From contig CAVNZM010000008.1 in the NCBI GenBank assembly GCA_963693365.1, positions 8,308,001-8,372,000 on the forward strand: a stretch of DNA of 64,000 bases, written 5' to 3'. The DNA comes from Amoebidium appalachense. Taxonomy: Eukaryota > Ichthyosporea. The position numbers were made by a program, and so were the translations under genes. The notes under the pieces are model-generated. The model searched no databases. It worked only from the letters and a program-made list of their open reading frames with translations, and was not told the DNA's origin. This document shows, piece by piece, positions 1-14,191 of the stretch. Position 1 is the first letter of the stretch; each line of letters begins with the position of its first letter.

Positions 1-537
1 TCCCCTTTTAGCAGGGTATAAAAAGTTGGCGAATGGCAACAAAAAGCCCGTTTTTTTTTCTGGCCGTTATTTTTTTTTTTGTTTTTTTCGCGCCCTCATT
101 TAAACTGGTGTTATAAGCGGGTTGTATCTGCGTGGATGCCACTAAATATTAATAAAAATAGCAAGATCTGAATGACCAATAAATATTGGGGGGCGAGGGG
201 GGCAGGGTTTCCTTTTCTTTTTTTTTTCCTTGACTATAATGTACACATTAGCATACGTATAAGGTACATACGCCGAGGAGCGAAACCGCTGTTCCTCGCA
301 CCTGATTCGCTGCCACGGTTGGTTTGCTTCACGCCGGGTATATGTGACGCAGACATAAATAAATATATAGGCAGATGGCCCTTCATCGGTACTAAGTTCA
401 TTTCCGGTTGGAGTAAGTGCACATGAATTTGCCTGCGAACCAAGCTGATGTGCAGAAAGTGTGCCATGTATCCAAAACATAGCCGGAAAATGTGCTCGGA
501 ACCCCCCCCTCCCCCCCAAAAAAAACACGCACACGCA

Positions 538-581
<44 letters not shown>

Positions 582-616
582 TGTACACACACCACCCCAA
601 AAACACGCACACGCAG

Positions 617-658
<42 letters not shown>

Positions 659-892
659 CAACCAACCCCATCCCCTACTTTTCCCTGACCCCCTAACTCC
701 CTACCCTATATGGTTTTCAGTATAATGCACATGGTGTATGTATGGTTTAGGTTGTGCATGTATGGGTTTGTACCCTATTGTGTGCGCGCCCACAGAACTG
801 ATGGTTGGGCTAGGACAAGGTCTGGGTAAGGGGGCAGGGGGAGGGCCCTGAGAACCTCTGGAGGGGGATCGGGAGGAGGAAGGTCAGGAGGG

Positions 893-923
<31 letters not shown>

Positions 924-2355
924 AAGGACTGAGGGAGGGTGGGGGAAGGTGCGCACGTGGGGTGGATGGGTGGGTGTGTAGGGCAGATCAGTCTTCATTG
1001 AAAGAAGGGGGAATTGTGAGGGGTGGGGGGCGGGGTGGAGGGAGTGATGGGGGTGGGGGGGGGGGGGGGGGGGCCGGGGGGGGATGACATGGAGACGCGC
1101 AAAATTTGCATATGGCACCCAATGGCCTGATCACGACATTCGAGCTAATCACAGATCGAGAACCTGGCAAGACACTGGTTATCACTCCGTGATGATCGTC
1201 TAAACCATACCCCTTGAAAATCCCCATCCCCCCCCCCCCCCCCCCCCCCCCCCTCTCCCCGGGGCCTCCCCCTTCAAACCCTCCACCCCAACCCCCATCC
1301 CTCACTATTTCCCCGCCTCTCAATAAAGACTGATTTGTATCGTCACGGTGTGGCTAATACTTTTGGGGTGGCACCCGGGCTATATATCGTTCGTTTTTAT
1401 GCATATGGCGAACGCTCATTACATGTACATGCTCATGATGATGCCCGGCATATAAAATCATGATTACAGGGGGTTTCTTTTAGCTTTTCGGGCCGGGTCG
1501 GGTCAGAGGGGTTTCTAGCTATATGATTGGCGTGCTGCGCATCAGTTGCGCACCATCGTTTGGCCGGCAGCAAGGTACCGATGCGCCACAATACAACAAA
1601 AAAGAAAAAGAAAAGGCAAAAAAAAAGAAATACAGAATGAAATAATAATAATAAAGCGTTCGAAAGAAAATTGCAGTTCATATCATGATTTATATGCTGA
1701 ACAAATGGCATGACCCGGATGTGCTGGAATGGGGACAGTTAATCGGCCTAGAAGAAACCCCCTTTAAATGGAGGCTAGTAGTACAAGATACAAGCATAGA
1801 CAATTCCATTCGATGTTGGTAATGTTTCTATGTCGTGTCTCTGTTACATTGCAGTCATTCCTCAGTGTTGTAATGTGGTTAACGGGGAAAGAGGTACCTA
1901 ATAGCCTTGTTCCTACGTGTGGTATGATTGGTAACAGGTTATGTAAATAACAAATATACACACGTGTTCACGTTCGGATACAAATTAAAACTAACCTGTT
2001 GACAGTCAATATTCATTAAATTTTCCAATGCCATGTCAGGATAATATAAAGCACTCAGTGTTTGTACTTAGTAAATCTAATTCTGAAACTCAGTAGTAGC
2101 TAACTTACTTGATTTACGTGACTAGTACACTCTGGTCCAACAACACTTTAAGGCCTCAGTAACCGATGTGGCATCCTAACAAAGTCACTTAGACTGCTCG
2201 ATCTATCCCCTTCCCCCCCCCCCCCCCCCCCCCCCTCCCCCCCCCCCTCCCTCCCTTCCCCCATCCACCCCCGCCCCCATCTGTGCCGTCTGCTCTCTTC
2301 AGTCTCCAGCCCGGCCTCCAAAAAGCACTCACCCGACTCCTCTTAAACTAATGCG

Positions 2356-2386
<31 letters not shown>

Positions 2387-2579
2387 CCCCCCCCCCCCCC
2401 CCTTCCCCTCCAGCCCCCTCTTCCCTCCCCCCCACTCCCCCCCTCACCCCATCCTGCCCCAGCACACACATGTAGCACCACACTCACCATAATAACCCCC
2501 CCCCCCCCCCCCCCCCCCCCCTTCCCTCCCTTCCTCCCTCCCCTTGCATACATGCATGACATAAAACATCCAGTATATA
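1..2579. other. Intergenic, low-complexity, no gene seen
   Basis: The stretch downstream of the first glycosyltransferase gene has no frame with coding character. It holds two (CA)n blocks at about 531-658 that each begin with the same short lead-in, poly-G at 897-923 and 1054-1073, poly-C at 1230-1253 and several poly-C runs at 2214-2521. The G-rich 1018-1083 and C-rich 1230-1312 segments are roughly reverse-complementary and could fold back. Only repeat content is claimed. Confidence 0.6.
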
Positions 2580-2936
2580 TCACCGCTCGAGGGGGGTAAA
2601 GTCATAGACCAGATGCTGTGGGTGTTTGTCTTTAGAGTCTAGCCTCTTTGCCCACTCGTGATAGTATGCAGGAAGTTCTTTCGTTTTCAACTCACCGGGA
2701 AAATGGATCCCAAAGTAGCGGTCACTGTTGAGTAGATCGACGGGGCCCTTTTCGCACCCGTCCATGTGGTAGGTCATGAAGTCTCGCGGCGCCAAGTTCT
2801 GTCGTTTCGTGGAAGTTGAAATTTTAATTGGTACTTGAAATCATAACTTGGAGTGCGACAAGTACTTACTAACCATTATCGAACCACAACAGAGTTCTCC
2901 ACAATTATATTTCAATTTGAACACGTAAAGCAATCG

Positions 2937-2985
<49 letters not shown>

Positions 2986-3222
2986 AAATCCGCATTCTCT
3001 CCCCAATGGCGTTCCCCTCCCCCTCCCCCCCCCCCCCCCCCCCCCCTTGCAATACCTCCCCCCCCCAAAAAAACACCCACCCACCCACACGTGCACATAC
3101 ATCCCACCACTTGGTAGCCTCTACCCCTTCACTCTCACTCCCAAACCGAGACCACATCCTACTCAACAGCACCAACACATCTTCCCACACATTCTTCTTG
3201 TTTCCCCCCTCCCCCTCCCCCC

Positions 3223-3255
<33 letters not shown>

Positions 3256-4428
3256 AGCCACGCAAACACACACACACACACACACAAAACGTCTCCATCT
3301 CTCTCTCCTTTCCGTACACGCATAACACCCCCCCCCCCCTTCCCACACCCACACACCCGCAAGACACACAGACACAACACCAGAACATCACTCGTACCTT
3401 AATCTCACGGCTAGTGTGACCATTGCATCAACAAACATTAACTCTCTTTCCATCTCCTCCCCCCTTCCTACGTGCCTCAGGTATCCTTGCACCACGCACG
3501 CGCCCCAAAGCAACACTCCCGTGCTTCCATGGGCATTTTCTCTTCCCCTCCCCTCCTCCTGCCCCCCTTTCCCCCCCCCCCCCCCCCCCCTCCCCCCCCC
3601 CCAACCCCCCCCCTCTTTTTTTCCTTTTTCCCCCCAGCCCCGTCCCCTACCACAGCTACCCACAACAACCAAACCACACACAAAACAGCACACTGCCACG
3701 ACCTAACTTCTAAGGCCTTGTCTGGTGCATCTATGGGATTCAGGCCAAAGAGTTGCTGCAGCGTGGTGGGGCGAGTGGGTATATATATATATTGGGGGAA
3801 GGGGCGCAGGGGGGGGGGGGGGAGGGGGGGGAGGGGGGGGGGGGGGGGGGGGGGAGGGGGGGAGGGGGGGGGGGGGGGGAGGGGGGGGGGGGGGGTTTGC
3901 TGCAAAAAAGACGTTCTCATGCGGTTATACACACCTGAACGTATTGGTGGTATTTTCCACCACGCATTGTCAAACGCTCAAATGCATCTTGGTCGGTATT
4001 GAGTCTCAACTTATACTCCTCATACAACCCCTCCCAAGCGGTCAAAACCCCCCTCGAAATTTCGCTGTTGCGCAAAAGCATGGTCCCGGACATCACCTTG
4101 TCCAGAGTACTCTCCGGTAGGCACTCACGGGATGCGATGATGTGTTTTTCCGGCCCAGCCAGACTCACAATTTCTTCGAGTTTTTTTGTTGTGTTCAGAA
4201 AGAGAAAGTCGATGTCCGTGTAGAAGACCCAATCGAAGCCCAGGTCGAGATAGTACTTGAGCGTTTCCAGTTTGACCCAGTAGAACTGTGGATGGGGCAG
4301 AAAAATCGGTAAGTAACCCGTGGAGTTAGTTGGCAACTGAGATGCATAAGATCATGAAATGGCCAGTCATCTATAGTCTACGTACACGGAACGTTAACGT
4401 TGACATTCGTGTTGGTTGATCTTACATG

Positions 4429-4497
<69 letters not shown>

Positions 4498-4675
4498 TGT
4501 GTGTGTACGGTGTGTGTGTGTGCTTGCGCATCACAGTTTTTCTCTCTGTGTGTATCAGGTTGTACACACATGGGTGTTTGTGTGCGTGGCTGGGTAGTTG
4601 TACACACAAGTGGGTGTGCGTATGTGTGTGTGTGTGTGTGTGTTCTGTGTACCGTAACGTGTGAATGAGATTTTT

Positions 4676-4756
<81 letters not shown>

Positions 4757-5013
4757 ACGCGCGTTCCTCTCTCTCTATCCGATCCGAAGATCTGTTTGTG
4801 TGTGGATGGTGGGGGGGGGGGGGGGGGTGGAGGAGGAGAGGGCGGCGGAGGGGGAGGGGGGGGGGGAGGGGACTGAAAACGCATGAGGGGGATGCGGTGT
4901 GGCGTGCAGCAAAGTTCACAGATTCCCTTCTCCCCCTCCCCCCCCCCCCCCCTCCCCCTTTTCCTTTTCTTTCTTTCTTTCCTTTTTTTGTGGTCGTGTG
5001 TGTGTGTGGGGTG

Positions 5014-5053
<40 letters not shown>

Positions 5054-5121
5054 CTGGGCCATGCTGCACGATACTGCTCTTTATTTCCCAACCCCCCCCA
5101 ACCCTCACCCTCCCTCCCCAA

Positions 5122-5201
<80 letters not shown>

Positions 5202-5428
5202 GTTACAGATTCTCCTATGCACGTGGTAACTAAAAACGCCCTGTGCATGGCCCTCCCCCCTCCCTCTCTCCGAATCCCCCCTCCCCCCTCCCGTCCCCTC
5301 CCCTCCCCCCACCCCCCCCACCACCACCACACAAACACACATCTTCCCCACCCCCCTCTTCCACCCTAAACACACAGCCTACGGTACACACGCACACACA
5401 TCACCTCCCCCCCCCCCCCCCCCCCCCT

Positions 5429-5465
<37 letters not shown>

Positions 5466-6729
5466 CATGGCCAAACACTTAGTGTACCCCCACCTTCCTT
5501 CTCACCTCCAAAAAAGAAATGGGGGAAAGAACAAAAAAGAAAAAGAGCAGGATTTGCAATGCATGACTCAACGATAGCGAGCCTTAGCGCACTGCGTAGC
5601 TCTCTCTCTCCCCCCCCCCCCCCCCCCCCCCCTCTCTCTCTCTCTCCAACGGCCTTTTCAAAATTACCTTCCCCACACTCTACATATATGATACATTAGG
5701 CACCCATTCCAGTCACTTCTTAGTTCACAGGATTACACGGACTGTATCGGCGTCACAATGATTATCCAAACTCACACTGAACATATCTCTAACTCAAGGG
5801 TAGAAGTGTTTCAAACAGGGGGATTTTACCTTTTTCATGGGGTCTGCCAGGTTTGCGTTCATAAGAAACAATGCATATCCGTGTTTCTGTGCGTAAACGT
5901 TGAAGTTTTGCAGAGCGTATGGGGCAATGACCGAGTAGTCCTTTTCCAGCGAATACCATTCGTCCTTTCTTTGAGAAGAACCTACAGCTGTGACGATTGC
6001 AAACGTTCCTGGTTTCACTTTAACGCCCGAAGGAATAACCCCGTTTTCTTTTTCGTTTTCCCGAAGTCCTGCAGGTCTCTGAATCACCGGGATGCTGGAG
6101 AGAGCATTGTTTTCGTTTTCGTTTTCTAGTTTTCGGTTTTTTATGGCGAAATTCTTCTCCCATTCATCCCTATCATCAAAGTTTACGTTTTGAACATGGC
6201 CCAACGGATCTTTTCCCCCTTCAGCTGTCAGTTTCTTCAACATGGTTTGCTTGTGAGAGCTCGTAAAATCTAAACTGTCTAGATCTGAAGCCTGCAATGA
6301 CTTACTTGCTTCGTTTTTCGTTTGTAACACGGAGGCAAACTTAACACACTCGGGGGAAAGTGCAAGGCACCTTTTGATATCATCGAGGGTCCCTCCGGCG
6401 ATGATTGCACCCAAGACACAAACCTCGTCGATACAAGCACCGTTGCTACTTCCAGATCTTGGGGAAACGGGGTGGCCCGTTTTGTCCAAGAAGAGGGTGG
6501 TCGAAACTGAAGAAGTCGTTGCTAATCCATGTGCTAAAAACACGACGAAAAGCAGAAAAGAAAAGAGGAAAAGACAGCATTTGATGTTTGTGCGGCGCAC
6601 CTTTGTAGCACACGCAGAAATACTGCCTTCACGCTCCATGTTGTGAGCTCTCGTTTCGCTTAGGCGGAAGGGTAGCACAATTTTTGGGTCGTTTTTTACA
6701 CTGAAGGCTCCAAAAGGTTTAGAATTCAT
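2580..6729 (-). CDS. Golgi-type glycosyltransferase, GT34-like (copy A), 3 exons
   Basis: Predicted type II membrane glycosyltransferase of 489 residues, probably acting in the Golgi lumen. Exons in sense order are 6729-5830, 4285-3935 and 2798-2580, all joined in phase 0 at GT-AG introns. A short cytosolic tail precedes one membrane segment at about residues 51-70. A conserved block begins near residue 236 (PGTFAIVT, then KHGY at 282-285). Residues 324-326 are DID, the metal/nucleotide-sugar DxD motif, inside a stretch reading WVFYTDIDFLF. DQDAFE lies at 398-403 and IHFPG at 448-452. This order (KHGY, DxD, DQ, HFxG) is that of the galactosyltransferase GMA12/MNN10 (GT34) group. A generic nucleotide-sugar transferase family is the alternative. 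The start was chosen because the downstream gene aligns from the same Met; an upstream in-frame Met at 6864 is less likely. Acceptor and substrate cannot be read from the sequence. Confidence 0.82.
2799..3934 (-). other. Intron 2 of glycosyltransferase A, homopolymer-rich
   Basis: The intron starts GTGTGT and ends ACAG. It contains poly-C 2937-2981, poly-C near 3227-3255 and 3570-3602, and a nearly pure G tract broken only by A at about 3809-3895. No gene is seen inside. Confidence 0.6.
4286..5829 (-). other. Intron 1 of glycosyltransferase A, microsatellite-rich
   Basis: The intron starts GTAAAA and ends CCACAG. It holds (GT)n at 4431-4507 and 4681-4754, poly-G about 5019-5053, (CA)n 5122-5200, poly-C 5408-5463, and poly-C flanked on both sides by (CT)n at 5600-5647. 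No other gene is visible. Confidence 0.6.
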
Positions 6730-6979
6730 TTTTTCTTTGGAAGGACAGGCAGAAAAACAACAGCTAATTTTCGTTAAATTTATACAAAACCATACATGCT
6801 GAAACCTCAGAAACGTTGAGAAAGGAGAGAGTGTCGGAAAGAGAAGAAAGTGGAAAAGGTACAAAAAACCTACCTACCTATGGACGCAAGTCGTTTGTGT
6901 GCGTTGTAAACTGACCTAAATTTGTTGTATCGGTCGGTAGGTGAAGTAATAAACTGATAAACGGGTGAAAGCTCGCAAG

Positions 6980-6999
6980 GAAAGAGAGAGAGAGAGATA

Positions 7000-7061
<62 letters not shown>
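6980..7061. repeat. (GA)n microsatellite
   Basis: Nearly pure GA dinucleotide repeat about 250-330 bp upstream of the start codon of glycosyltransferase copy A, read as (TC)n on the transcribed strand. It may lie in the 5' untranslated region or promoter. Confidence 0.9.
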
Positions 7062-7067
<6 letters not shown>

Positions 7068-8234
7068 GCGTTTTTCGTTTCTTTTTTCGGTTTCACGTGT
7101 AATTGCTCGAGTGAGCGCTGATTGGATTGCATGAGCCAATCACAATTCGATGTTCTGGAACGGTTACGCCAGGTGAAGCGGCGGCCATGCATGTCATACA
7201 GTTACTAGAAAGGCGTTTGTCTTGTATTTACGTCATAGTAGTGAAAAAGCCGTTTATTATCTCTTAAAACATATAAGAGACTAAGATAGCTTCAAATGGA
7301 GATTGGTATGACGGTCACCTCATAGTCATTTACTGCCAATTGTATGGCGCTTTTCGATTGGTCAATTTTCCCGCCAAATCCCTTCCAGCCGGCAGCCTGA
7401 GCCCGGCTGGCGCTGGTCACGTACACATGCACAGGTCAAGGGTACCACCGTGGGTCATTTGGCTGTGCACTCCCGGCACATGTCCTAATAGTGAATGATA
7501 CATATGCACGTCTTCACATATAACTTCTGCCAAAGACTTAGCATGATGTTTTTTGGGCGAAATTTAAGTCTTCATGCTCAAGGTCACGACAAGGTGCGTC
7601 TAGGTCTGTGTGTGTGTGACGTACGGTTTGAGTGATCGTGTCGGACACAATATTATTCTGATCGGCTTATTTTTTTTTTTTTTTTTTTGAGAAAACTCCT
7701 CCGGGGAGACAATCGCCAGTTGCCATTGAGTTATGTAGCATGTGAGTCTACTGAACGCTTAAGGGCCTTAAGTTGCACAATTCCAGCTAAGTAGCGCTGC
7801 CGAAAGTGTCAAAACTTTAGCTTCTTGCTTTCACAAAATGTAGGTATGTTCCGAGCTCCCAGTGGGCGCCATCCTTATCATAAGTTATGCGACGATGCTG
7901 ACTTCATTTTTCGTCGTTTTACTCATGATCAGAGCGAGTCAGCGGTGACACACCATAGCCATGTGCAGTTCTATCAGGCATACGTGGCTCAGGCCCTAGG
8001 CCTGACGCTGGAAATTTCCGAAGTTCATCGTTTTGCTGCGCGCGTTCGTCGTTGAAAAACACGAGTACTGTAGCTGTAAGCTGAGTTGACAATACGTTGC
8101 GTGAATTCATACTGTATTACTTAACGCCTTCCCTGACGTCAGTCTTGATCATTATAATAACTACTTAAGTAGTATTATAGTAGGTTGATTCTAAGCGGAA
8201 ATGAGAACATATTACCTGCATGATAATATCATCC

Positions 8235-8270
<36 letters not shown>

Positions 8271-8413
8271 ACCTCCATGGCCACCCCCACCGATCCCCCC
8301 CACGCCCCCCCCCCCCCCCCCCCCCCCCCTCCCCCCGCAGGCCCCTGGGGGGGGTGTCCCCCCCTCCCCCCTTCCCTCGAGTTGCCCTCCCTCCCTCCCC
8401 CATGTCCGCCCAC

Positions 8414-8799
<386 letters not shown>

Positions 8800-9378
8800 A
8801 TGTGTTGTGTGTGTGTGTGTCGGTGTGCCCAGGGTGTGTGTTTCCGTGGCCACATGATGGTGTTAAATTTGACGACCATATGTTGCAGTGACTGCTACAC
8901 TGCCAGTGAGGGTCCGGCCACCTTTGGCAGAGCCATTTGAGCCATGCTTGCTCCAAGAGAATTCAAGTTAACAAAAAGCATGCGCATGCATGCCGGGCGT
9001 GGTTGGACCCTCCAGTGAGGTGTGTGCATGTGTGTGTGGGGGAGGGGGAGGGGGAGGGGGTAAGGTAGTGGGGGAAGTGAGGGGCCCGGAGGGAGAGAGG
9101 GGGGGGGTGGGGGGGGGGTTGGGGGGGGGGGGCACAGGGGGCGAGGGGGGAGGGGGGAGGGGGGCGGGGGGGGGGGGGGAAAGGCCTAGGGGAAAGGGGG
9201 ATCTGGGCAAGCCTTAGGCCGGGGAGCACGTGCACGTGGCGCTTGTACTAATATCATGGAATACAGCAAGCGGATTAATTTTGAAGAATGAACATGAAAT
9301 ATGGTCTGCTCATTATTGGATGATATGCATGACTCGAATGGCAGTTTCCGGCTGGAATGCTCGGCAGTCTTTTCACTT

Positions 9379-9522
9379 AGGATTACTCATGAAGGAGTTT
9401 TCAGTGCAGGGCATAATAGCCGGCCGCTTCGGAGTGACTGTCTTTCATCTAGGATTACTCATGAAGGAGTTTTCAGTGCAGGGCATAATAGCCGGCCGCT
9501 TCGGAGTGACTGTCTTTCATCT
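9379..9522. repeat. Perfect 72-bp tandem duplication
   Basis: Two copies of a 72-bp unit (9379-9450 and 9451-9522) appear identical base for base. The unit begins AGGATTACTCATGAAGG and contains GCCGGCCGC. It is of ordinary complexity, unlike the surrounding microsatellites. An open frame crosses both copies because 72 is a multiple of three, but no coding role is supported. Confidence 0.9.
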
Positions 9523-10461
9523 GAGTTATGTGTATAGTGTAGCTTCATCAGGTTAATTCAGGGTTTAACTTAGCAAAAGGCCTTTGGCGATGAAGAGATG
9601 TTCATTTTGGTCTCGGGTCCTGTACACTCTTCAAGTCCCTCGAGGCCATCATTCACTACATATGCTGCAAATACCGTGACAGCACATCGATATCAGATTC
9701 CACAGCCCTCGCCACATAACTTGTTTCCACACGAGTACTGATCACTATAAAAAAAAATGACGTTGTGTAGCACCACACACGGTAATCAGTGTTCTGAACT
9801 GATGCGAGTAAGTTAGAATTCATGATACCCGTAGCATTAATCTGTGATAGTTTCGAGAAAACTCTGTCGCGTACCCTGCGGTTCAAATCTATAACTTATT
9901 GTACACTTATTTACTACCAGGGTTGGGCTGGGGTTGACCAGCCTAACCGTATGGCCCTTGGGCCAATCGTAACGGACTGTTTCTTAATCGTAATGGGGGG
10001 GTTCTTGTGAAGCGTTCAGCCCCGTCGAAAACGCCCCTCCAGTCAAAAATTCCAAATTTAAATGCACATTTTTACAAATTGAGTATTGCAGGATTACAGG
10101 CCCTGAGCACTGGTCGAGGCTCGATATTGCACACCAAGAGAGCTGCAGATAGGTTCTTGAACAGAAATATTGAAAAAATAGGCAAGATTAGATAGTCGAG
10201 CATATTTTACGCTAAACACCTGATACGAAAGCTGTTACGACGGCACCCCAACCTTATTCGTATCGGGGTCTCTCGTTATTCGTAATCACGACGATTTTCG
10301 TTCGTAATCTTACCCTGTTTACTACTACAAAAAATATAGCTTCACTGGCCATGGCATACGGTATCGCATAAAATCACTTGATGTTGCATAATATGCATAT
10401 ATATGGCATCCTCCCTATAGCTGCTAATCACCACCTCACCGCCCATGAGTATTCGGTCCAC

Positions 10462-11033
10462 CTATCGTCTCTCAAGAGGTGTGAAATCATAAACCAAGTG
10501 CTGGTTGTGTCTGTCTTTGGGGTCGAGTCTTTTTGTCCATTCACGATAGTATTCAGGCAGCTGTTTTGTTTTCAGTGGCCCGGGAAAGTGAACCCCAAAA
10601 TAGTGGTCGCTATTGAGAAGATTTGCCGCTCCACTTTCGCACAGGTGATAGGTCATGAAGTCACGAGGGGGGTTGTTCTGTGTATTTGCAGGAAAACCGT
10701 TAGCACCTGACCTCGGAATAATCTGTTACCAAAGTCTACCCCCTCCCCCCCTCCCCCCTCCCCTCTCCCCCTCCCCCTCCCCCCCCCCCCCCCCCCCCCC
10801 TTCCCCCCCTCTCCCCCCCCCCCCCCCCAAAGGCCCTTCGTTTCTTGCAGCCCATATAATGCACATATATACACTGCCGTAACATACAACCACCCCCTCC
10901 CCCTCCCCACCGTTCCCCTCCCCTCCTCCCCACCGCCACCCGTGGCACCACCACCACACCATCCTTCCCCCACCATCACTCTCCCCTGTTCCGCTTCATA
11001 TCTTATCCATCTCCGGTCGGCCCTCTGCATCCA

Positions 11034-11068
<35 letters not shown>

Positions 11069-11073
11069 AAAAA

Positions 11074-11112
<39 letters not shown>

Positions 11113-11382
11113 ACAGACGCGCCCGCCCACCCGACCGCATGCACGCACGCACGCCTGCACGCCCGCCCGCCCGCCCGCACGCACGCACGGACACACGCAC
11201 ACACGTGCATGCACAGACACACACCTCCAGCCACATATCCTGCAGATTTCCGTGTGCAAACTGAACGCCGAGACCCGTGCATGTAACCAGTATTGACATG
11301 TGCCACCGTGTACACGTGTTGTGCAAGTGCTGTAGCACAGAATCGGATGCCAGTGTAGGTGCCTACACTACAGAAGCCCCAG

Positions 11383-11436
<54 letters not shown>

Positions 11437-12333
11437 CCCGCTCCCTTTCAAGGTGAACCCCCGTTTTTTCTTCTCTTGCAGGCCCCCGAAGAGCATGGCC
11501 CCCGGAGGTGGTGGTGGTGGTGGTGGTGGTGGGGGGGGGGGGGGCTCTTGGATGTACAAACCTGCACATACTGGTGGTATTTTCCTCCAAGCATCGTGAG
11601 CTTTTCAAACGCTTCTTGATCGGTGTTGCTCTTTGTTTTAAACTCTTCATACAGACCCTCCCAGTCGGCTAACAGTTTTCGGGATATTTCACTGTTGCGT
11701 AGCATCATTGTCCCCGACATCACCTTATCCGCTCTTACACCATTGAGACATTCACGGGAAGTGATGATGTGTTTTTCCTGCCCGACATCGACTAGCTCTT
11801 CGAGTTTTTTTGTTGTGTTCAGAAAGAGAAAGTCTATGTCCGTGTAGAAGACCCACTCGAAGCCCAGGTCGAGATAGTACTTGAGCGTTTCCAGTTTGAC
11901 CCAGTAGAACTGTGGGTGTGGCAAAAGTTATTCTCAATCCGATTCATATAAAAAGCTGTTTGTGTGCTCAGGTTAATGATCACTAATCAAAAAGGGGGGA
12001 CTGAATTTAGCTCATCCGGACACTGAGAGACTTTCCGGAACCCAGGAGACTAAGAACTCAACATCAAAACTGAAAGTACGAAAAACCTTCCTGCTCCCCC
12101 CCCCCCCCCCCCCCCCCCCAGGTCCCCCGCCTGCCCCAGACCTCAAATATCTAGGGCCCAACACACACCCATACGCACATGGACACCGTTGTCATTTTCA
12201 CAAGCCTACCCCCCCCCCCCCCCCCCCTCTCAGCTGCGCCCGGGCGCAAAACTTTGGCACACCTGCATTGTATGTACACCCGCACTCCCACACACACAAA
12301 TACACTTTTTCATTTTTGCTACATGATATCCCG

Positions 12334-12364
<31 letters not shown>

Positions 12365-13384
12365 CCTCTCCCCCCCCCTGCACCCATATTTGTTTTCCCA
12401 CTGGAAAGCAGCAGCTATGATAACAGTTCTGACATCATGAAAACTCCCCGAAAATGCTCGAAACCAGTGACAAGTCTCAGGTTGCCCCCCCTCCATGATC
12501 CCCCCGTCCTTGCCCACCACCACCCCTACCCCAAAGCAGCCATTTATCTCCTTCCGTCTTGGACCCTCCTTACCCTCAAGGGGCCCTACTCGGCCCATAA
12601 AACCGAGCCTAAGTAGGCATATAAAAATACCTGCAGCGTATATATGCATAGGTATGTCAGAGTAATAAGTAATCATTAAGGTTCCATTAAATCATTGAAA
12701 TGCTTCAAAGGGTGGAGAGAGATCAGGGCTTACCTTCTTCATAGGGTCTGCCAGTTTTGCATTGAGAACATAGAGTGCATATCCGTGCTTCTGTGCGTAG
12801 ACATTGTAATTTTGCAGAGCGTACGGGGCAATGACCGAGTAGTCCTTTTCAAGCGAGAAGAATTCGCCTTTCACTTGTGAAGACCCAACGACCGTAACAA
12901 TGGCAAACGTTCCTGGTTTCACCACCACTGTCTTTGAAACGTTAACGCCGCTTGTCAAGTGGTTTGTTTGATTTTCAACAGAGTGAACTTCAGAACCATT
13001 CGCCCCCTTCACCGCACTTGAGTTGAACGATTTTGGGCAATCCGGGCCGGTAACAGAACATTTTTTCTGAATTAGTTCAATGGATCCTCCTGCGGCAATG
13101 ATTTCTCGCATGCATTTTTCATCAATACAGCGACCCGCGTCCTCAGGAAACGTGGAAACGGTAGTGCTTATGATTTCAACCGTTGTGACCTGCGTAAATA
13201 TGGTAGCAAGAACGACAACGAGGGAGAAAAACGCGGCGACTTTAAGCACCCACACACCGTGTGTGTGACATGATGCACCGCAGCACCGCGACGTATTTTG
13301 TGGCCGGGTGTATGTTGTCCCGTTGACATGGACCACAACTTTTGGGTCCTGGTTTTCGCTGGTGAATAAGCCTAGTGCAGTCAT
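10462..13384 (-). CDS. Golgi-type glycosyltransferase, GT34-like (copy B), 3 exons
   Basis: Paralogue of the gene 4 kb downstream, 404 residues. Exons in sense order are 13384-12734, 11909-11562 and 10677-10462; both introns interrupt at exactly the same codon and phase as in copy A. One membrane segment lies at about residues 44-64 with a Cys-rich cytosolic side before it. The conserved block starts near 153 (PGTFAIVT; KHGY at 199-202), DID is at 241-243, and VHFPG at 362-366. The stem region between the membrane segment and the catalytic domain is much shorter than in copy A. Catalytic exons are strongly conserved between the copies while stems and introns have diverged, which fits tandem duplication with selection on the enzyme part. 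Function is inferred as for copy A; donor and acceptor sugars are unknown. Confidence 0.82.
11035..11110. repeat. Poly-C / A7 / poly-G hairpin in intron 2 of copy B
   Basis: About 32 C, then seven A, then about 37 G. It is a perfect inverted repeat with a seven-base loop. It lies inside intron 2 of glycosyltransferase copy B. Confidence 0.85.
11383..11435. repeat. Poly-C run of about 53
   Basis: One of the longest uninterrupted C runs in the window, inside intron 2 of glycosyltransferase copy B. On the transcribed strand it is a G run. Confidence 0.9.
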
Positions 13385-14191
13385 TTTTAGTAATAACTTT
13401 ATGTGAACGAGGGCGTTCAAATTTGGAATCCGGATGTAGCCGCTTAATTGTAGCACGTCGTAAATTGCGTTAAATGCACCACAGACCTTGCATGCATGTA
13501 CTGGAACCTGGTGTAAACTGATTGTCACCTAAACACCACCCATACTAATAGTGATTGAACTGGTTTCAGTTCGCCCAATTATAATGAGATGTGAGCAAAA
13601 GAAAAATCTTCGTGGAAGGTTCTGGGATTTCAATCAAATCCTATGTTGGCGCTGCATGTGGATGTGAAGAGGTACTATATATATGTGGCTGCATGCATTT
13701 TTACATGGAGCTGCGGCCGGTGTTCTTCAGAGTGCTGTGTATGCAGGTTGCTTCCAAGAAGCGTTAGTACTGCAAATGATTTTAACACTCAGAGCTGAAC
13801 TCAAAGCACAGAGGTCACGCAGACGATCGTGAGGCTGACGAAAGAGCCGTTGTGGCTATATAAATCTGTCAGCAATCCAGAGATCTTGATGCCAGACCTA
13901 TCATCCAATCAAGCTAAAGGTCATAGCCAATCAGATTCTGAAACTATTCCACTAATTTGACACCTACTGTAGGTCTGATTATCGTCTAATGTTGAAACTG
14001 AATAAAATACATGTCTCCGTAATAAGAAAGCAAAAAAATAGCACAGTGATTTCAACCTGACGTTCCTCGAACGAAGAGCTTGTGTTGGCATGATGTGGAA
14101 GCCTTTTGCTAAATTAGCTTACGTTGCTTTTATCAGATCTAATTTTACCCCTTTCTCGCCTCTTGGATCAAGAAAGAGAGAACTAGAGCGC

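Noticed and set aside
4422-5375. Long minus-strand open frame of 317 codons
   Set aside because: It is a translation of (GT)n, (CA)n, poly-C and poly-G tracts, which lack stops in most frames; the true gene here is an intron.
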